A stretch of DNA of 64,000 nucleotides from an uncultured Duncaniella sp. (GTDB taxonomy: Bacteria > Bacteroidota > Bacteroidia > Bacteroidales > Muribaculaceae): the NCBI GenBank assembly GCA_910589485.1, contig CAJUSW010000004.1, positions 186,001 to 250,000 of the forward strand, written 5' to 3'. Position numbers and translations under genes: made by a program. Position 1 is the first letter of the stretch; every line of letters starts with the position of its first letter. The notes under the pieces are model-generated. The model did no database searches. It was given only the letters and a program-made list of their open reading frames with translations, and was not told the origin of the DNA. Of this stretch, positions 50,893-58,808 are shown one piece after another.

Positions 50893-52519
50893 AAAACTCC
50901 GGTATTTTAACCGTCCTCAGATGCAGGTGCAATTGATCGGCGCCAATACTACAGTAGTAGTGGCTGGTCGACGTACTGGTAAGACTGACTCTATTGCCGC
51001 TCCATGGGTGCTTAAAATGATGCAGAGGATGCCCGGATCTACGGGTGGCATAGTCGCTCCTACATTCAAACACGCGCTTACAAATACGCTCCCTGGCTTG
51101 TTTGCGGCTTGGCGTCGTGACGATTTTATAGAAGGAGTGCATTATGTCGTAGGCCATAAACCTCCGAAATCTTTTAAGCAACCTATCACCGAGCCTTTTC
51201 AATGGGAGAATGTTATCGCTTTTTACAATGGATCAATTGCAGTAATTCTCTCCCAGGACAGGCCTGGCGCGGCAAACTCGCTCACGCTTTCGTGGCTTTT
51301 GGTCGACGAGGCTAAGTTTATCGATCCGGTTAAACTTACTCAAGAAACATTCCCGGCTAATGGTGGCATAAAGACCCATTTCTGCCGGCACTCTTTCAAT
51401 CATGCAATACTGATCCTTTCGGACATGCCTCAGTCTAAGAAAGGTTCTTGGTTCTTGGACTATGAGCGTAAGATGGATAAACGTATTATTGCAGGTATAG
51501 AGGCCGGTCTTTGCGAAATGTGGCGTCAGCGTCAGAAGATCAATGACCTCCGGGCCAAAGGTATTGAACCTCCTCAATATCTCCGCAAACACCTCAGGTT
51601 GCTTGACAGAAATATAAACCGTCTGCGATCCGTAGCTACATATTATCGTGAATATTCCTCGGTCGAGAACGTCGAGCTACTTGGTGAGAAGTACCTGAGA
51701 CAGATGAAACGCGACCTTACACCGCTGACCTTTCAGACTTCCATCATGTGCCGGAAAATCGGTATTGCCCGTGACGGCTTTTATTCTTCAATGAAAGAGG
51801 GCCATAAATACAATGACTCGGATTTTGACTACCTCGACTCTCTCGGCTTTGATTATGACCCTTCGGCTTTGGATGCCCGTGCCGATCGTGATGTCAATCC
51901 TTTCGCTCCGCTGTGCATAGGTATGGACTACAATGCCAATATTAACTGGATTGTCACCGGACAGCCGGACGAGGAAGTGGGGCAGCTTAAAGTCTTGAAG
52001 TCGTTTTTTGTCAAGTATGAACGTAAGATACCGGCTCTTGTCGATGACTTTTGCCGTTATTACGCGCATCACCGCAATAAAACTGTGGTTTTCTACTACG
52101 ACACTACCGCTCTTGGATCTAACTATGCTGTCAATAGCAAGGACTTCCGGTATACTGTCATTGATGAATTTCAAAAGCACGGTTGGCAGGTTATCCCTGT
52201 GGCTCTCGGTAATCCTATGAAACATACCGAGAAATACAACCTCATTAACCGTGGTTTTGCCGGTCTTAACCGTCTCATGCCTATGTTCAACAGACAGAAC
52301 AATGATGAATTGATCCTGGCAGTTCAAACTGCCGGTGTCGCAAGGGGACGCAATGGATTTCAGAAAGACAAGTCAGGTGAAAAACTTGCGGAGTCTGAAG
52401 ATGATCGTCTTGAATATCGTACTGATGGAACGGACGCCTTTGACACCTTGTATATAGGTTGTGAGTCTAAACCATACCACGGTTTCGGGTTTATTGATGT
52501 TTCAAGTCCTGTTTCTTGA
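50873..52519 (+). CDS. Terminase large subunit
   Basis: 548 residues. ATPase domain with Walker A GRRTGKT (residues 32-38, in VVVAGRRTGKTDS) and Walker B LLVDEA near 144. The nuclease domain starts with the acidic IGMDYN near 350 and a second acidic site VFYYDTTAL. It cleaves and packages phage DNA into proheads. Four in-frame Met codons cluster at the start, so the exact start is uncertain. Full length. Confidence 0.93.
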   Translation: MMMKMTEKLRYFNRPQMQVQLIGANTTVVVAGRRTGKTDSIAAPWVLKMMQRMPGSTGGIVAPTFKHALTNTLPGLFAAWRRDDFIEGVHYVVGHKPPKSFKQPITEPFQWENVIAFYNGSIAVILSQDRPGAANSLTLSWLLVDEAKFIDPVKLTQETFPANGGIKTHFCRHSFNHAILILSDMPQSKKGSWFLDYERKMDKRIIAGIEAGLCEMWRQRQKINDLRAKGIEPPQYLRKHLRLLDRNINRLRSVATYYREYSSVENVELLGEKYLRQMKRDLTPLTFQTSIMCRKIGIARDGFYSSMKEGHKYNDSDFDYLDSLGFDYDPSALDARADRDVNPFAPLCIGMDYNANINWIVTGQPDEEVGQLKVLKSFFVKYERKIPALVDDFCRYYAHHRNKTVVFYYDTTALGSNYAVNSKDFRYTVIDEFQKHGWQVIPVALGNPMKHTEKYNLINRGFAGLNRLMPMFNRQNNDELILAVQTAGVARGRNGFQKDKSGEKLAESEDDRLEYRTDGTDAFDTLYIGCESKPYHGFGFIDVSSPVS

Positions 52520-52798
52520 TCTTCGCGCATGTCTGCTCCTCTCGCCGACACGCGACGTTTGCTTTTCCCACCACCGCACAATCTTTCTTCTTCCTACTTG
52601 ACGCCTTCTTCTGCTCATCCCGGGGCGGGGCCTTATCCCTGACGGTGTATAGCAGATGGCACATTGTTTGATTGCGCTCTCCTTTGTCGAGGCAAGACGC
52701 CCCCATCCGGGGAGAGCGGTACAGGCTTTGCCTGCCCGTTTGTCTTTTATTCCTCGCCCTGCTCACAATAATTTTGCGTCATCAAACTCTCTCCTCCA
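52520..52798. other. Spacer between terminase and lysis genes
   Basis: No gene. It contains a fold with CGCTCTCC/GGAGAGCG (52675-52682 with 52711-52718) and CAGGC/GCCTG (52722-52734), followed by TTTGTCTTTTATT. This may end the head operon. Confidence 0.45.
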
Positions 52799-53086
52799 AT
52801 GACCGATCTTAAGAATACTTCAACCAACACCAACATCTATTCTATCAGGTTAGCCGTCCTGCTGACTGTTGTAGGGTGTGGACTCCTTATTGCGGGATTT
52901 GTCGTTTCTCCTACCGGCGAGATCCATTCTTCCGCTCTTGTCGCTTTCGGCGAGATTATGACATTCGTTGCCGCCTTGCTCGGAATATCCCAACATTGCA
53001 TCTCTGTGATCACTAAATATCTCTCTAATCTTAACCACAATGGAAAAATTCAAAATCAATCTGCTCAATCAGCAGGCGAAGCTTGA
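52799..53086 (+). CDS. Holin-like membrane protein (putative)
   Basis: 95 residues with two transmembrane segments (IRLAVLLTVVGCGLLIAGFVV and ALVAFGEIMTFVAALLGI) and a short polar C-terminus. Position just before the amidase fits a class II holin, which would pierce the inner membrane at lysis time. Assignment is from topology and context. Confidence 0.65.
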   Translation: MTDLKNTSTNTNIYSIRLAVLLTVVGCGLLIAGFVVSPTGEIHSSALVAFGEIMTFVAALLGISQHCISVITKYLSNLNHNGKIQNQSAQSAGEA

Positions 53087-53243
53087 GGCTCATCAGCGCA
53101 ATCTCGCTCGTTTCGTTGAAGATGATCGTTTCAATCGGATCTCTTTCAAAGAACAGACCTTAATCAAAAAACAGGTCGAAAAAATGGATGAACTCAACGC
53201 CATTCTGCGTGAACGCCTGAGCATTCACGGTATCAACTTCTGA
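53040..53243 (+). CDS. Small helical phage protein in the lysis cassette
   Basis: 67 residues (MEKFKINLLNQQAKLEAHQRNLARF), coiled-coil-like, overlapping the holin candidate by 47 nt in another frame. Unknown function; possibly a lysis timing factor. Confidence 0.55.
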   Translation: MEKFKINLLNQQAKLEAHQRNLARFVEDDRFNRISFKEQTLIKKQVEKMDELNAILRERLSIHGINF

Positions 53244-53271
53244 CTGACAATCTCCTCTAATTGATCTCTCC

Positions 53272-53742
53272 ATGCGTAAAATCGAAAAAATTGTAGTGCA
53301 TTGCACAGCTGGTAGCCAAAAACAATCAGCCACAGACATTATTCGATATCACACAGGCAAAGGCAAAAACTGCCTCGGATGGTCTGCCCCGGGTTATCAC
53401 TTCATTGTCGAACCTTCAGGAAAAATTGTGAATACTTGGCCAGTGGAGAAAATCTCCAACGGCGTCAAAGGTCACAATTCAACCATCATCAATGTCGCTT
53501 GGATAGGTGGTCTTGACCTTTCAAAACCGATGCCTTATCCGTCCGTCGACAACCGCACCCCTGAACAGAAGGCAGCACTCGTAAAGTTGCTCACCGAACT
53601 CAAGACGGAATTCCCTGTTGCCCAGATTGTAGGCCATCGTGATCTTTCTCCTGATCTCAACGGGAACGGTGTCATAGATCCGTGGGAACGTATCAAGGAT
53701 TGTCCTTGCTTTGATGCTATTCTTGAATACGCTGGGTTATGA
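53272..53742 (+). CDS. Endolysin: N-acetylmuramoyl-L-alanine amidase (Amidase_2)
   Basis: 156 residues. Zinc ligands are His10 (IVVHCTAG), His122 (VGHRDLSPD) and Cys144 (DCPCFD). It cuts the amide bond between MurNAc and the peptide stem of peptidoglycan. There is no signal peptide, so release needs the holin. The stop overlaps the spanin-like gene by 4 nt. Confidence 0.93.
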   Translation: MRKIEKIVVHCTAGSQKQSATDIIRYHTGKGKNCLGWSAPGYHFIVEPSGKIVNTWPVEKISNGVKGHNSTIINVAWIGGLDLSKPMPYPSVDNRTPEQKAALVKLLTELKTEFPVAQIVGHRDLSPDLNGNGVIDPWERIKDCPCFDAILEYAGL

Positions 53743-54230
53743 AACTTTTAGTCCTTGTTTTTACCCTTTTTCTGTCTCTCTTAGCCTGTAATGTCCATAA
53801 AGAGACTCAGTCATCGGCTCATTCTGATATGACATCCGAACATTCTGAAACAGTCACTTTTGTCCGGGTGTCAGATCTTTCAGCACTTTTGAATTCTGAC
53901 AGGAATGTAGTCCTTTCGGGTGTCAACATCTCTATACACCATTCTTCTGGAACCTTTGTTGATTCTGTTGATCCTCAGACTACTACTTTGTCAATCGACC
54001 GCATTGACGTAAAGGATAAAAAGTTTGCAGATATCAAGGGGCATGATAAATTGGCCGGCTCTGCCGATATTGATGATAAAACCGTCACATCTAACCTATC
54101 CGAGAGGAATGTTACTGCGAAGGCAGATGTTTTCCATCCTCCTGCTTTGCTGATTATTCTTGCCGTCCCCATCGTTATCGGTGTTCTTATTTTCACTTTC
54201 AGGCTACTTCATAGATTCCTGCAGAAATGA
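53739..54230 (+). CDS. Unimolecular spanin candidate (lipoprotein with C-terminal membrane helix)
   Basis: 163 residues. An N-terminal signal with lipobox SLLAC (Cys17) would anchor the outer membrane. A Ser/Asp-rich periplasmic linker of about 115 residues follows. A C-terminal transmembrane helix (PPALLIILAVPIVIGVLIF) with basic tail (RLLHRFLQK) enters the inner membrane. This is the topology of a u-spanin (T1 gp11 type) that fuses the two membranes after peptidoglycan loss. Translationally coupled to the amidase gene. Confidence 0.7.
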   Translation: MKLLVLVFTLFLSLLACNVHKETQSSAHSDMTSEHSETVTFVRVSDLSALLNSDRNVVLSGVNISIHHSSGTFVDSVDPQTTTLSIDRIDVKDKKFADIKGHDKLAGSADIDDKTVTSNLSERNVTAKADVFHPPALLIILAVPIVIGVLIFTFRLLHRFLQK

Positions 54231-54330
54231 ATAATAGAACTATGACTACGGCATTTTCTTGATTCACCTCATATTCGCTATCTCACTATGTTCTGATCCA
54301 TAGTATTGTTATATTGATGATTGTTGTTGT

Positions 54331-54370
54331 CCTCTGTCCGTTGTGAAACGGATAGGGGGCTTCTTTTTTT
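54331..54370 (+). terminator. Terminator of the lysis operon
   Basis: CCTCTGTCCGTT/AACGGATAGGGG with a 4-nt loop, followed by CTTCTTTTTTT. Bases 54371-54480 hold a GC-rich segment without a gene. Confidence 0.75.
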
Positions 54371-54490
54371 GGTAGTTCCCCTACGGGTCGGGCTGTCATG
54401 CTACGCACCGAGCCTAAGGTCTCGGCCGTTCGGTTTCCATCCCTAACTTGAAAAAAACAATAGTAATTTTAATATTTTTTCGGTTTTTTA

Positions 54491-54523
54491 TTTGGTAGAT
54501 AATAGTAAAATTACTACCTTTGC
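54491..54523 (+). promoter_or_regulatory. hicA promoter with overlapping palindromic operator
   Basis: TTTG (54491-54494), 20 nt, TACCTTTGC (54515-54523). Palindrome TAGTAA-AA-TTACTA (54503-54516) lies in the spacer and touches the -7 box; the HicB antitoxin with its C-terminal HTH is the obvious candidate repressor. Confidence 0.72.
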
Positions 54524-54551
54524 ATCGTCTAATTAAAAAGAGTTCTTTGAC

Positions 54552-54749
54552 ATGAAAGTTTTAAAAACATCTGCAGTGCTTAAAGCACTCCTTGCGGACG
54601 GTTGGACTATCGTCGCAACAAAGGGCAGTCATAGACAGCTCAAGCATCCGACTAAACCCGGAAAGGTAACACTTAACGGTAAAGAATCATCTGATATCTA
54701 TGGTTGGGAACTTGATAGTGTCTCGAACCAATCGGGCATAAAGTTCTGA
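54552..54749 (+). CDS. hicA: HicA-type mRNA interferase toxin
   Basis: 65 residues, the usual HicA size, with the dsRBD-like fold and catalytic His27 in TKGSHRQLKHP. It cleaves mRNA or tmRNA when not bound by HicB. It stands upstream of hicB as usual, but 152 bp and two strong hairpins separate them, whereas these genes are normally adjacent. Confidence 0.85.
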   Translation: MKVLKTSAVLKALLADGWTIVATKGSHRQLKHPTKPGKVTLNGKESSDIYGWELDSVSNQSGIKF

Positions 54750-54758
54750 TTGATTTAA

Positions 54759-54796
54759 AGAATATGGGGTGCTGCCCGTCCCATATTCTATTTTTA
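54759..54796 (+). terminator. First terminator between hicA and hicB
   Basis: AGAATATGGG/CCCATATTCT, a 10-bp perfect stem, followed by ATTTTT. Just 9 nt after the hicA stop. Confidence 0.8.
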
Positions 54797-54835
54797 AAGC
54801 TTTCCCCCTCAAGAACTTTGCAACATTAATAGACA

Positions 54836-54880
54836 AAATAGCGCGGGGATGTCCCGCGTTCCCGCGCTATTTATTTTTTT
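54836..54880 (+). terminator. Second hairpin between hicA and hicB
   Basis: AAATAGCGCGGG/CCCGCGCTATTT, a 12-bp perfect stem followed by ATTTTTTT. The inner GCGGG/CCCGC words can form an alternative smaller hairpin. Confidence 0.75.
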
Positions 54881-54901
54881 ACTTATTTAAGGTATTTTAC
54901 A

Positions 54902-55315
54902 ATGCTACCTGTTCTTACGATCAATGTATCAAAGACACCCGATGGGTATAGCGCATCATGCGATATGTTACCGGGGTGGATTGTTGCTCATAATGGTGAT
55001 TTTGAAAGTTTTGAAGAATATATCCGCGAAAGCATCGACTTCTACGTGGAATGTGCCGAATCGGACGGCGATACTTACCCTCAGATCCTGGTTTCTCCGA
55101 ACCTATTCATAAAATATAAGTTTGACATACAAAGTTTGTTGACTCATTACCAAAACATTTTTTCTTTTGCCGCGTTGCAATATATAACCGGGGTTAATCA
55201 GCGTCAGCTTTGGCACTATTCGGCAGGACGATCAAAACCTCGTCAAAAACAGGCGGAAAAAATTGTAAACGCTCTCAACCGCTTGGGTAAAGAACTTGTC
55301 TCGCTCTCTGTTTAA
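54902..55315 (+). CDS. hicB: HicB-type antitoxin with C-terminal HTH
   Basis: 137 residues. The N-terminal partial RNase-H-like domain (LTINVSKTPDGYSASCDMLPGWIVAHNGDFESFEEYIRESI) neutralises HicA, and the C-terminal HTH (FAALQYITGVNQRQLWHYSAGRSKPRQKQAEKIV) represses the operon. GAACTTTGC near 54812 could be a separate weak promoter between the two hairpins. Confidence 0.85.
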   Translation: MLPVLTINVSKTPDGYSASCDMLPGWIVAHNGDFESFEEYIRESIDFYVECAESDGDTYPQILVSPNLFIKYKFDIQSLLTHYQNIFSFAALQYITGVNQRQLWHYSAGRSKPRQKQAEKIVNALNRLGKELVSLSV

Positions 55316-55346
55316 TTAGACACTAAACAACTCATCTGAGACCTGT

Positions 55347-55380
55347 AGAGGCTGTGTCAAAAGGACGCAGCCTCTTTTTT
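55347..55380 (+). terminator. Terminator after hicB
   Basis: AGAGGCTG-t-GTC / GAC-g-CAGCCTCT stem followed by T7. Confidence 0.82.
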
Positions 55381-55391
55381 TCGCTATAAAA

Positions 55392-55424
55392 TTTGGCAAT
55401 GTCAATAACTTGTCGTAGATTTGC
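55392..55424 (+). promoter_or_regulatory. Promoter of structured RNA 2
   Basis: TTTG (55392-55395), 20 nt, TAGATTTGC (55416-55424). Initiation falls next to word X of RNA 2 (55428). Confidence 0.65.
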
Positions 55425-55426
55425 AG

Positions 55427-55588
55427 TGCTTTCCATATATCTCTTGAGCGGATGAGAGTCCGCCGGCATACCGTAGCGGGCATTTTTTATGCCCGGTCGC
55501 CATCATATAGAGTTCCGTCCCGTGCGGTGCGTTAATGCGCCCGCTGCTCGAGAGAGTGGAAAGCAACGGGGAGCGGAACTCTTTTTGC
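55427..55588 (+). ncRNA. Structured RNA 2 (same architecture as RNA 1)
   Basis: X starts TGCTTTCCA (55427-55435) and continues CTCTTGAGC (55441-55449). X' (55547-55564) pairs with both parts: GCTTTCCA with TGGAAAGC and CTCTTGAGC with GCTCGAGAG (one G-U). Between are a GCGGA/TCCGC hairpin (55448-55463) and the hairpin GGGCATTTTTTATGCCC (55478-55494), identical to RNA 1. Terminator stem AGAGTTCCG (55509-55517) with CGGAACTCT (55574-55582), extended by CCCGT/ACGGG, plus T5, encloses X' in its loop. AGCAACGG after X' is shared with RNA 1. X words differ between the two RNAs while their pairing is kept, which is covariation. Confidence 0.7.
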
Positions 55589-55631
55589 GTACCCACGAGA
55601 AAATCAACATATTGTTAGACTTCATTTTAAA

Positions 55632-55640
55632 TGCTTTCCA
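55632..55640 (+). promoter_or_regulatory. Word X'' of RNA 2, immediately before the start codon
   Basis: TGCTTTCCA repeats the first nine bases of X and is complementary to the end of X'. It ends 2 nt before the ATG at 55643, so RNA 2 could mask the translation start in the same way as proposed for RNA 1. Confidence 0.5.
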
Positions 55641-55642
55641 AA

Positions 55643-56032
55643 ATGAATCAGTTTGAATCCCGCATCAACGCCCTCCGCCTTAAGTACAAGGCCGAGCGCA
55701 TCGAAATCCAACGTGCCTCCAACCGCCGGATCGGCCATCTCAACACAGCCATCGGCCTGGTCGCCTCTCCCGAGGCCCGCGAAGCCCTATGGGCCGAAAA
55801 GTCACGCATCAAGGAGGCCACACGCCAATCAATGGCCTACAACCGTATGCAATACCGGCAACACCTCGAGGCCATCAACGATGAATACCGCGCCCACCTC
55901 GCCGCCAACCCCTCGCGCTGTGCCGTGCGCCGTGCCCTCCACATGATCTACCTCCACACTACACAGGCCGGCAAGTCCGCCATCCATCTCAGTTTTGGCG
56001 ACCGTTACAACGCAATCGTCGCATTCGCCTGA
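55643..56032 (+). CDS. Helical protein controlled by RNA 2 (putative moron)
   Basis: 129 residues from ATG 55643 (MNQFESRINALRLKYKAERIEIQRASNRRIGHLNTAIGL). The start at 55631 would place X'' inside the coding region. Strongly charged, coiled-coil-like first two thirds. GC-rich with host-like codon choice, unlike flanking phage genes. It is bracketed by its own promoter/RNA and terminator, so it behaves as an independent cargo unit. Family unknown. Confidence 0.6.
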   Translation: MNQFESRINALRLKYKAERIEIQRASNRRIGHLNTAIGLVASPEAREALWAEKSRIKEATRQSMAYNRMQYRQHLEAINDEYRAHLAANPSRCAVRRALHMIYLHTTQAGKSAIHLSFGDRYNAIVAFA

Positions 56033-56053
56033 TCCTACCCGTCCAATGAACAT

Positions 56054-56090
56054 GAGCCGTCACATCCCGCATGTGCCGGCTCTTTGTCTT
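56054..56090 (+). terminator. Terminator of the RNA 2 unit
   Basis: GAGCCG-t-CACAT / ATGTG-CCGGCTC stem followed by TTTGTCTTTT. Confidence 0.7.
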
Positions 56091-56112
56091 TTACCACCCA
56101 TCAGCTATTGCC

Positions 56113-56120
56113 TAATTTTG
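56113..56120 (+). promoter_or_regulatory. Late promoter candidate for the portal/tail operon
   Basis: TAATTTTG followed by TGGCATGG; the ATG at 56125 is 5 nt from the box, so the message should be leaderless. Same extended pattern as at 41843 and 45383. Confidence 0.5.
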
Positions 56121-56124
56121 TGGC

Positions 56125-57168
56125 ATGGCAACGATATCTATATCTTCTCCGCTTGATGATTATCCTCTGACTTCGCAGATTGGGGACATCTCAGCTCAGA
56201 CCGACAGCTCCAAGGAGACTGTCTCGCTGCTTAATGCCGATTCCGGACATGTACTGTTTACTACAACTCTTTACTCTTTCGACGGCACTGTTACTTTACA
56301 TGATGCGGCCTCACTTATTGAGGAAGATATGCGCAATGCAGGCGTATCATTCCGAAATTACATGCTGACCATCGGAGATGCCTCGATAAAGATTAACCCG
56401 GTTTATTGTGAATGTGTCGCTCCAGACCTTAGCGTACATGATAGCTTTCTGACTACATTTCACTCTCAACGTGTTTATCCCGACTCCATGTATGTATTGA
56501 ACTCTGTCCCCAACGAAGATGACGTATCATTGATCTGTCTCTTTAAGGAGTCTGATGGTTCTGTAGGCACGCATATCTTCCATGCTCACGCGAAGGCTTT
56601 CTCTTCAGGATGCGCCCGTGGCTCTTTTGCTGTGTTGCACGCTACTCTTAACAGAGCTCTGGGGCGGGATGTCGACATGATCGCTGTTACATTCCGCAAT
56701 GGTCATCGCTCTAAGACTTATTATATCCTTCCTGGCTCTCCTGTCGTCCGCTTCTATTTCCGCAACTGTTTCAATGCTTTTGACTATATGGATCTGCACG
56801 GTGCCATCAAGAAAAAAACAGCTGTTTCGCGTGAATTGGCTGTTTGCGCCGGCAGTGCATCGCAATATGACCGGAAGATTAACCAGACTTTTGATTTTCA
56901 ATCCGAGGGCCTTACCGAACAGGAGTCTCTCTCTATAGCTCAGATAGTATCTTCACATGAAGTCTACCTCACTGATGGCAATTCCTTTGAGCGGATACTC
57001 ATTACTGATCACACTTGCGATATCGACAATAATGATGATTCATTGTGGACTGTCAAAATATCTTGGCGGTATAAAGATAACAGACCGCACCTCTCTAAAG
57101 AACAAATCTCCCACCTGCATATGGATGGAGGCATATTCACTAATGAATTTACTGAGCAATTTCTATGA
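56125..57168 (+). CDS. Phage structural protein preceding the portal (unknown)
   Basis: 347 residues, soluble and beta-rich, no enzymatic motif recognised (TISISSPLDDYPLTSQIGDISAQTD). First gene of the portal/tail operon. Probably a virion or baseplate component by position only. Overlaps the next gene by 4 nt. Confidence 0.6.
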   Translation: MATISISSPLDDYPLTSQIGDISAQTDSSKETVSLLNADSGHVLFTTTLYSFDGTVTLHDAASLIEEDMRNAGVSFRNYMLTIGDASIKINPVYCECVAPDLSVHDSFLTTFHSQRVYPDSMYVLNSVPNEDDVSLICLFKESDGSVGTHIFHAHAKAFSSGCARGSFAVLHATLNRALGRDVDMIAVTFRNGHRSKTYYILPGSPVVRFYFRNCFNAFDYMDLHGAIKKKTAVSRELAVCAGSASQYDRKINQTFDFQSEGLTEQESLSIAQIVSSHEVYLTDGNSFERILITDHTCDIDNNDDSLWTVKISWRYKDNRPHLSKEQISHLHMDGGIFTNEFTEQFL

Positions 57169-57398
57169 CTTCTATACATATATCTCAGGCAAGGGCGATG
57201 CTTGATCGTGGTACTCCGGTCGATCTCGTAGTTGTAAAGCTCCGTGATGGATCTCTTATTGAATATAAGAACGCTGTTTCACTCCGATATGACTTCTACA
57301 AGGGAACAAGATCCATAAAACTGCTGGCAAGTCATGAGATCCGTACTATACACGACGTTTGCATCATCCAGATTAATGACTTTGAAGTTTTCCTCTAA
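57165..57398 (+). CDS. Hypothetical small phage protein
   Basis: 77 residues (MTSIHISQARAMLDRGTPVDLVVVKLRDG), beta-rich; the LVVVKLRDGSLIEYKN pattern suggests a small SH3-like barrel. Stop lies 21 nt before the portal gene. Confidence 0.55.
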   Translation: MTSIHISQARAMLDRGTPVDLVVVKLRDGSLIEYKNAVSLRYDFYKGTRSIKLLASHEIRTIHDVCIIQINDFEVFL

Positions 57399-57419
57399 TC
57401 CAATTCCACTCTCTCCAAA

Positions 57420-58808
57420 ATGAAGAAGAAAGCAATTCCACTTCGTGATGAATTCACTGATTTTTTTGCCGTTGAACGTATTCCCGGGCAAAAGGCCTCT
57501 GCTGTATTCATCACAAAAAACCGTCAGACTTTCCGAGAGGATGTCGATGGTCTGCGCCATATACTTCCTGATGGGACAGAATACATTCCGTGGGGCACGG
57601 ATGACCAGATACCTTATGATCTTATCGACCTCATTGAAGGGGATGAGACTCTCGCCACCTGTCAGATTTTCAACGCCGAAGTCTGTTACGGAAGTGGCTT
57701 GAAGTATTGCACCGAGGATGCCGATGCCTCTGTAAGGTCTGATGTTGAGCAGTTCCTTCTCGATAATCCCATGCCAGATTATTTCCTGGGAGTATGTCAG
57801 GATCTGAAGCATTTCAATTTTGCGATATCTGTTATTGATCTTAATGCTGACGGTGACAAGATTGTCGGTCTGCAACGGAAAGAGGCTTGCTATTGTCGCT
57901 TTTCTCCGGCAGACTCGTTCGGTCGGATATCCTATGTCCTATATGGACCTTTCAGAAATCCTAAACCCGATGATGTCTTTGAGAAAATACCGCTACTTGA
58001 CCCCCATTCTCCATGGAAAGACTTGGAAATGCGCATTGGACAACGTACTCGACCGGATGGGACTATTGCTGATTCCAAGGAGCGTAAATTTGCCATCATC
58101 ACTAAATTCCCCGGTGTCGATTCTCTTTACTATCCGATCCCGCACTATGCCTCACTTTTCCGTGGTGCCTGGTATGACATTAAGCGTCTGATTGGTGTGG
58201 CCAAGCTCTCAAAGCTCAAGAACTCGGCCCCCATCAAGTATGTGGTAGAAGTATCGCAACGCTATTGGGATAATATTTTTCAGGAACAGCGGACGCTTGA
58301 TCCTAAGGAGCGTCAGAAGATTGTCAATCAGCGAAAGCGGGAGATGATGCGGTTCCTCACTACTACGGAAAATACCGGCTCTATCCTTTTCACCGGAAAA
58401 TCCCTGTCCGTCGATGGAAAGAATGAAAACGCGGATATCACAGTTACTTCAATCGACTCAAAGACCAAAGAGGGTGGCGACTGGGAAAGCGATATCGCCG
58501 AAGCCATCAATATGATCTGCTTTACCATGAGGGTGCACTCAAACCTTGTAGGTTCAGTGCCTGGTAAAGCTCAGACAAATAACTCCGGCTCTGATAAACG
58601 TGAGCTTTATACCATCGCTCAGGCTTTGCAAAAGCCTTACCACGATATTCTGTTTCAGGTGCATGACATTATCATCCGGTTCAATGGATGGAAGGGCGTT
58701 CATCCTGAATGCCCGTTTATTCAGCTCACAACTCTCGACGAACATCAGGACGCTAAGGAAGTGACACTTAACAAAAATAAAGACAATGGAAAAACTGATA
58801 ACGTCTGA
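57420..58808 (+). CDS. Portal protein
   Basis: 462 residues. The N-terminal region (GTEYIPWGTDDQIPYDLIDLIEGDETLATCQIFNAEVCYGSGL) and the wing/stem region with GKAQTNNSGSDKRELYT near 390-410 match the phage portal family of Bacteroidetes siphophages. The portal forms the dodecameric ring through which DNA is packaged and ejected. Separated from the terminase by about 5 kb of lysis, toxin-antitoxin and RNA 2 genes. Overlaps the next gene by 23 nt. Confidence 0.85.
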   Translation: MKKKAIPLRDEFTDFFAVERIPGQKASAVFITKNRQTFREDVDGLRHILPDGTEYIPWGTDDQIPYDLIDLIEGDETLATCQIFNAEVCYGSGLKYCTEDADASVRSDVEQFLLDNPMPDYFLGVCQDLKHFNFAISVIDLNADGDKIVGLQRKEACYCRFSPADSFGRISYVLYGPFRNPKPDDVFEKIPLLDPHSPWKDLEMRIGQRTRPDGTIADSKERKFAIITKFPGVDSLYYPIPHYASLFRGAWYDIKRLIGVAKLSKLKNSAPIKYVVEVSQRYWDNIFQEQRTLDPKERQKIVNQRKREMMRFLTTTENTGSILFTGKSLSVDGKNENADITVTSIDSKTKEGGDWESDIAEAINMICFTMRVHSNLVGSVPGKAQTNNSGSDKRELYTIAQALQKPYHDILFQVHDIIIRFNGWKGVHPECPFIQLTTLDEHQDAKEVTLNKNKDNGKTDNV

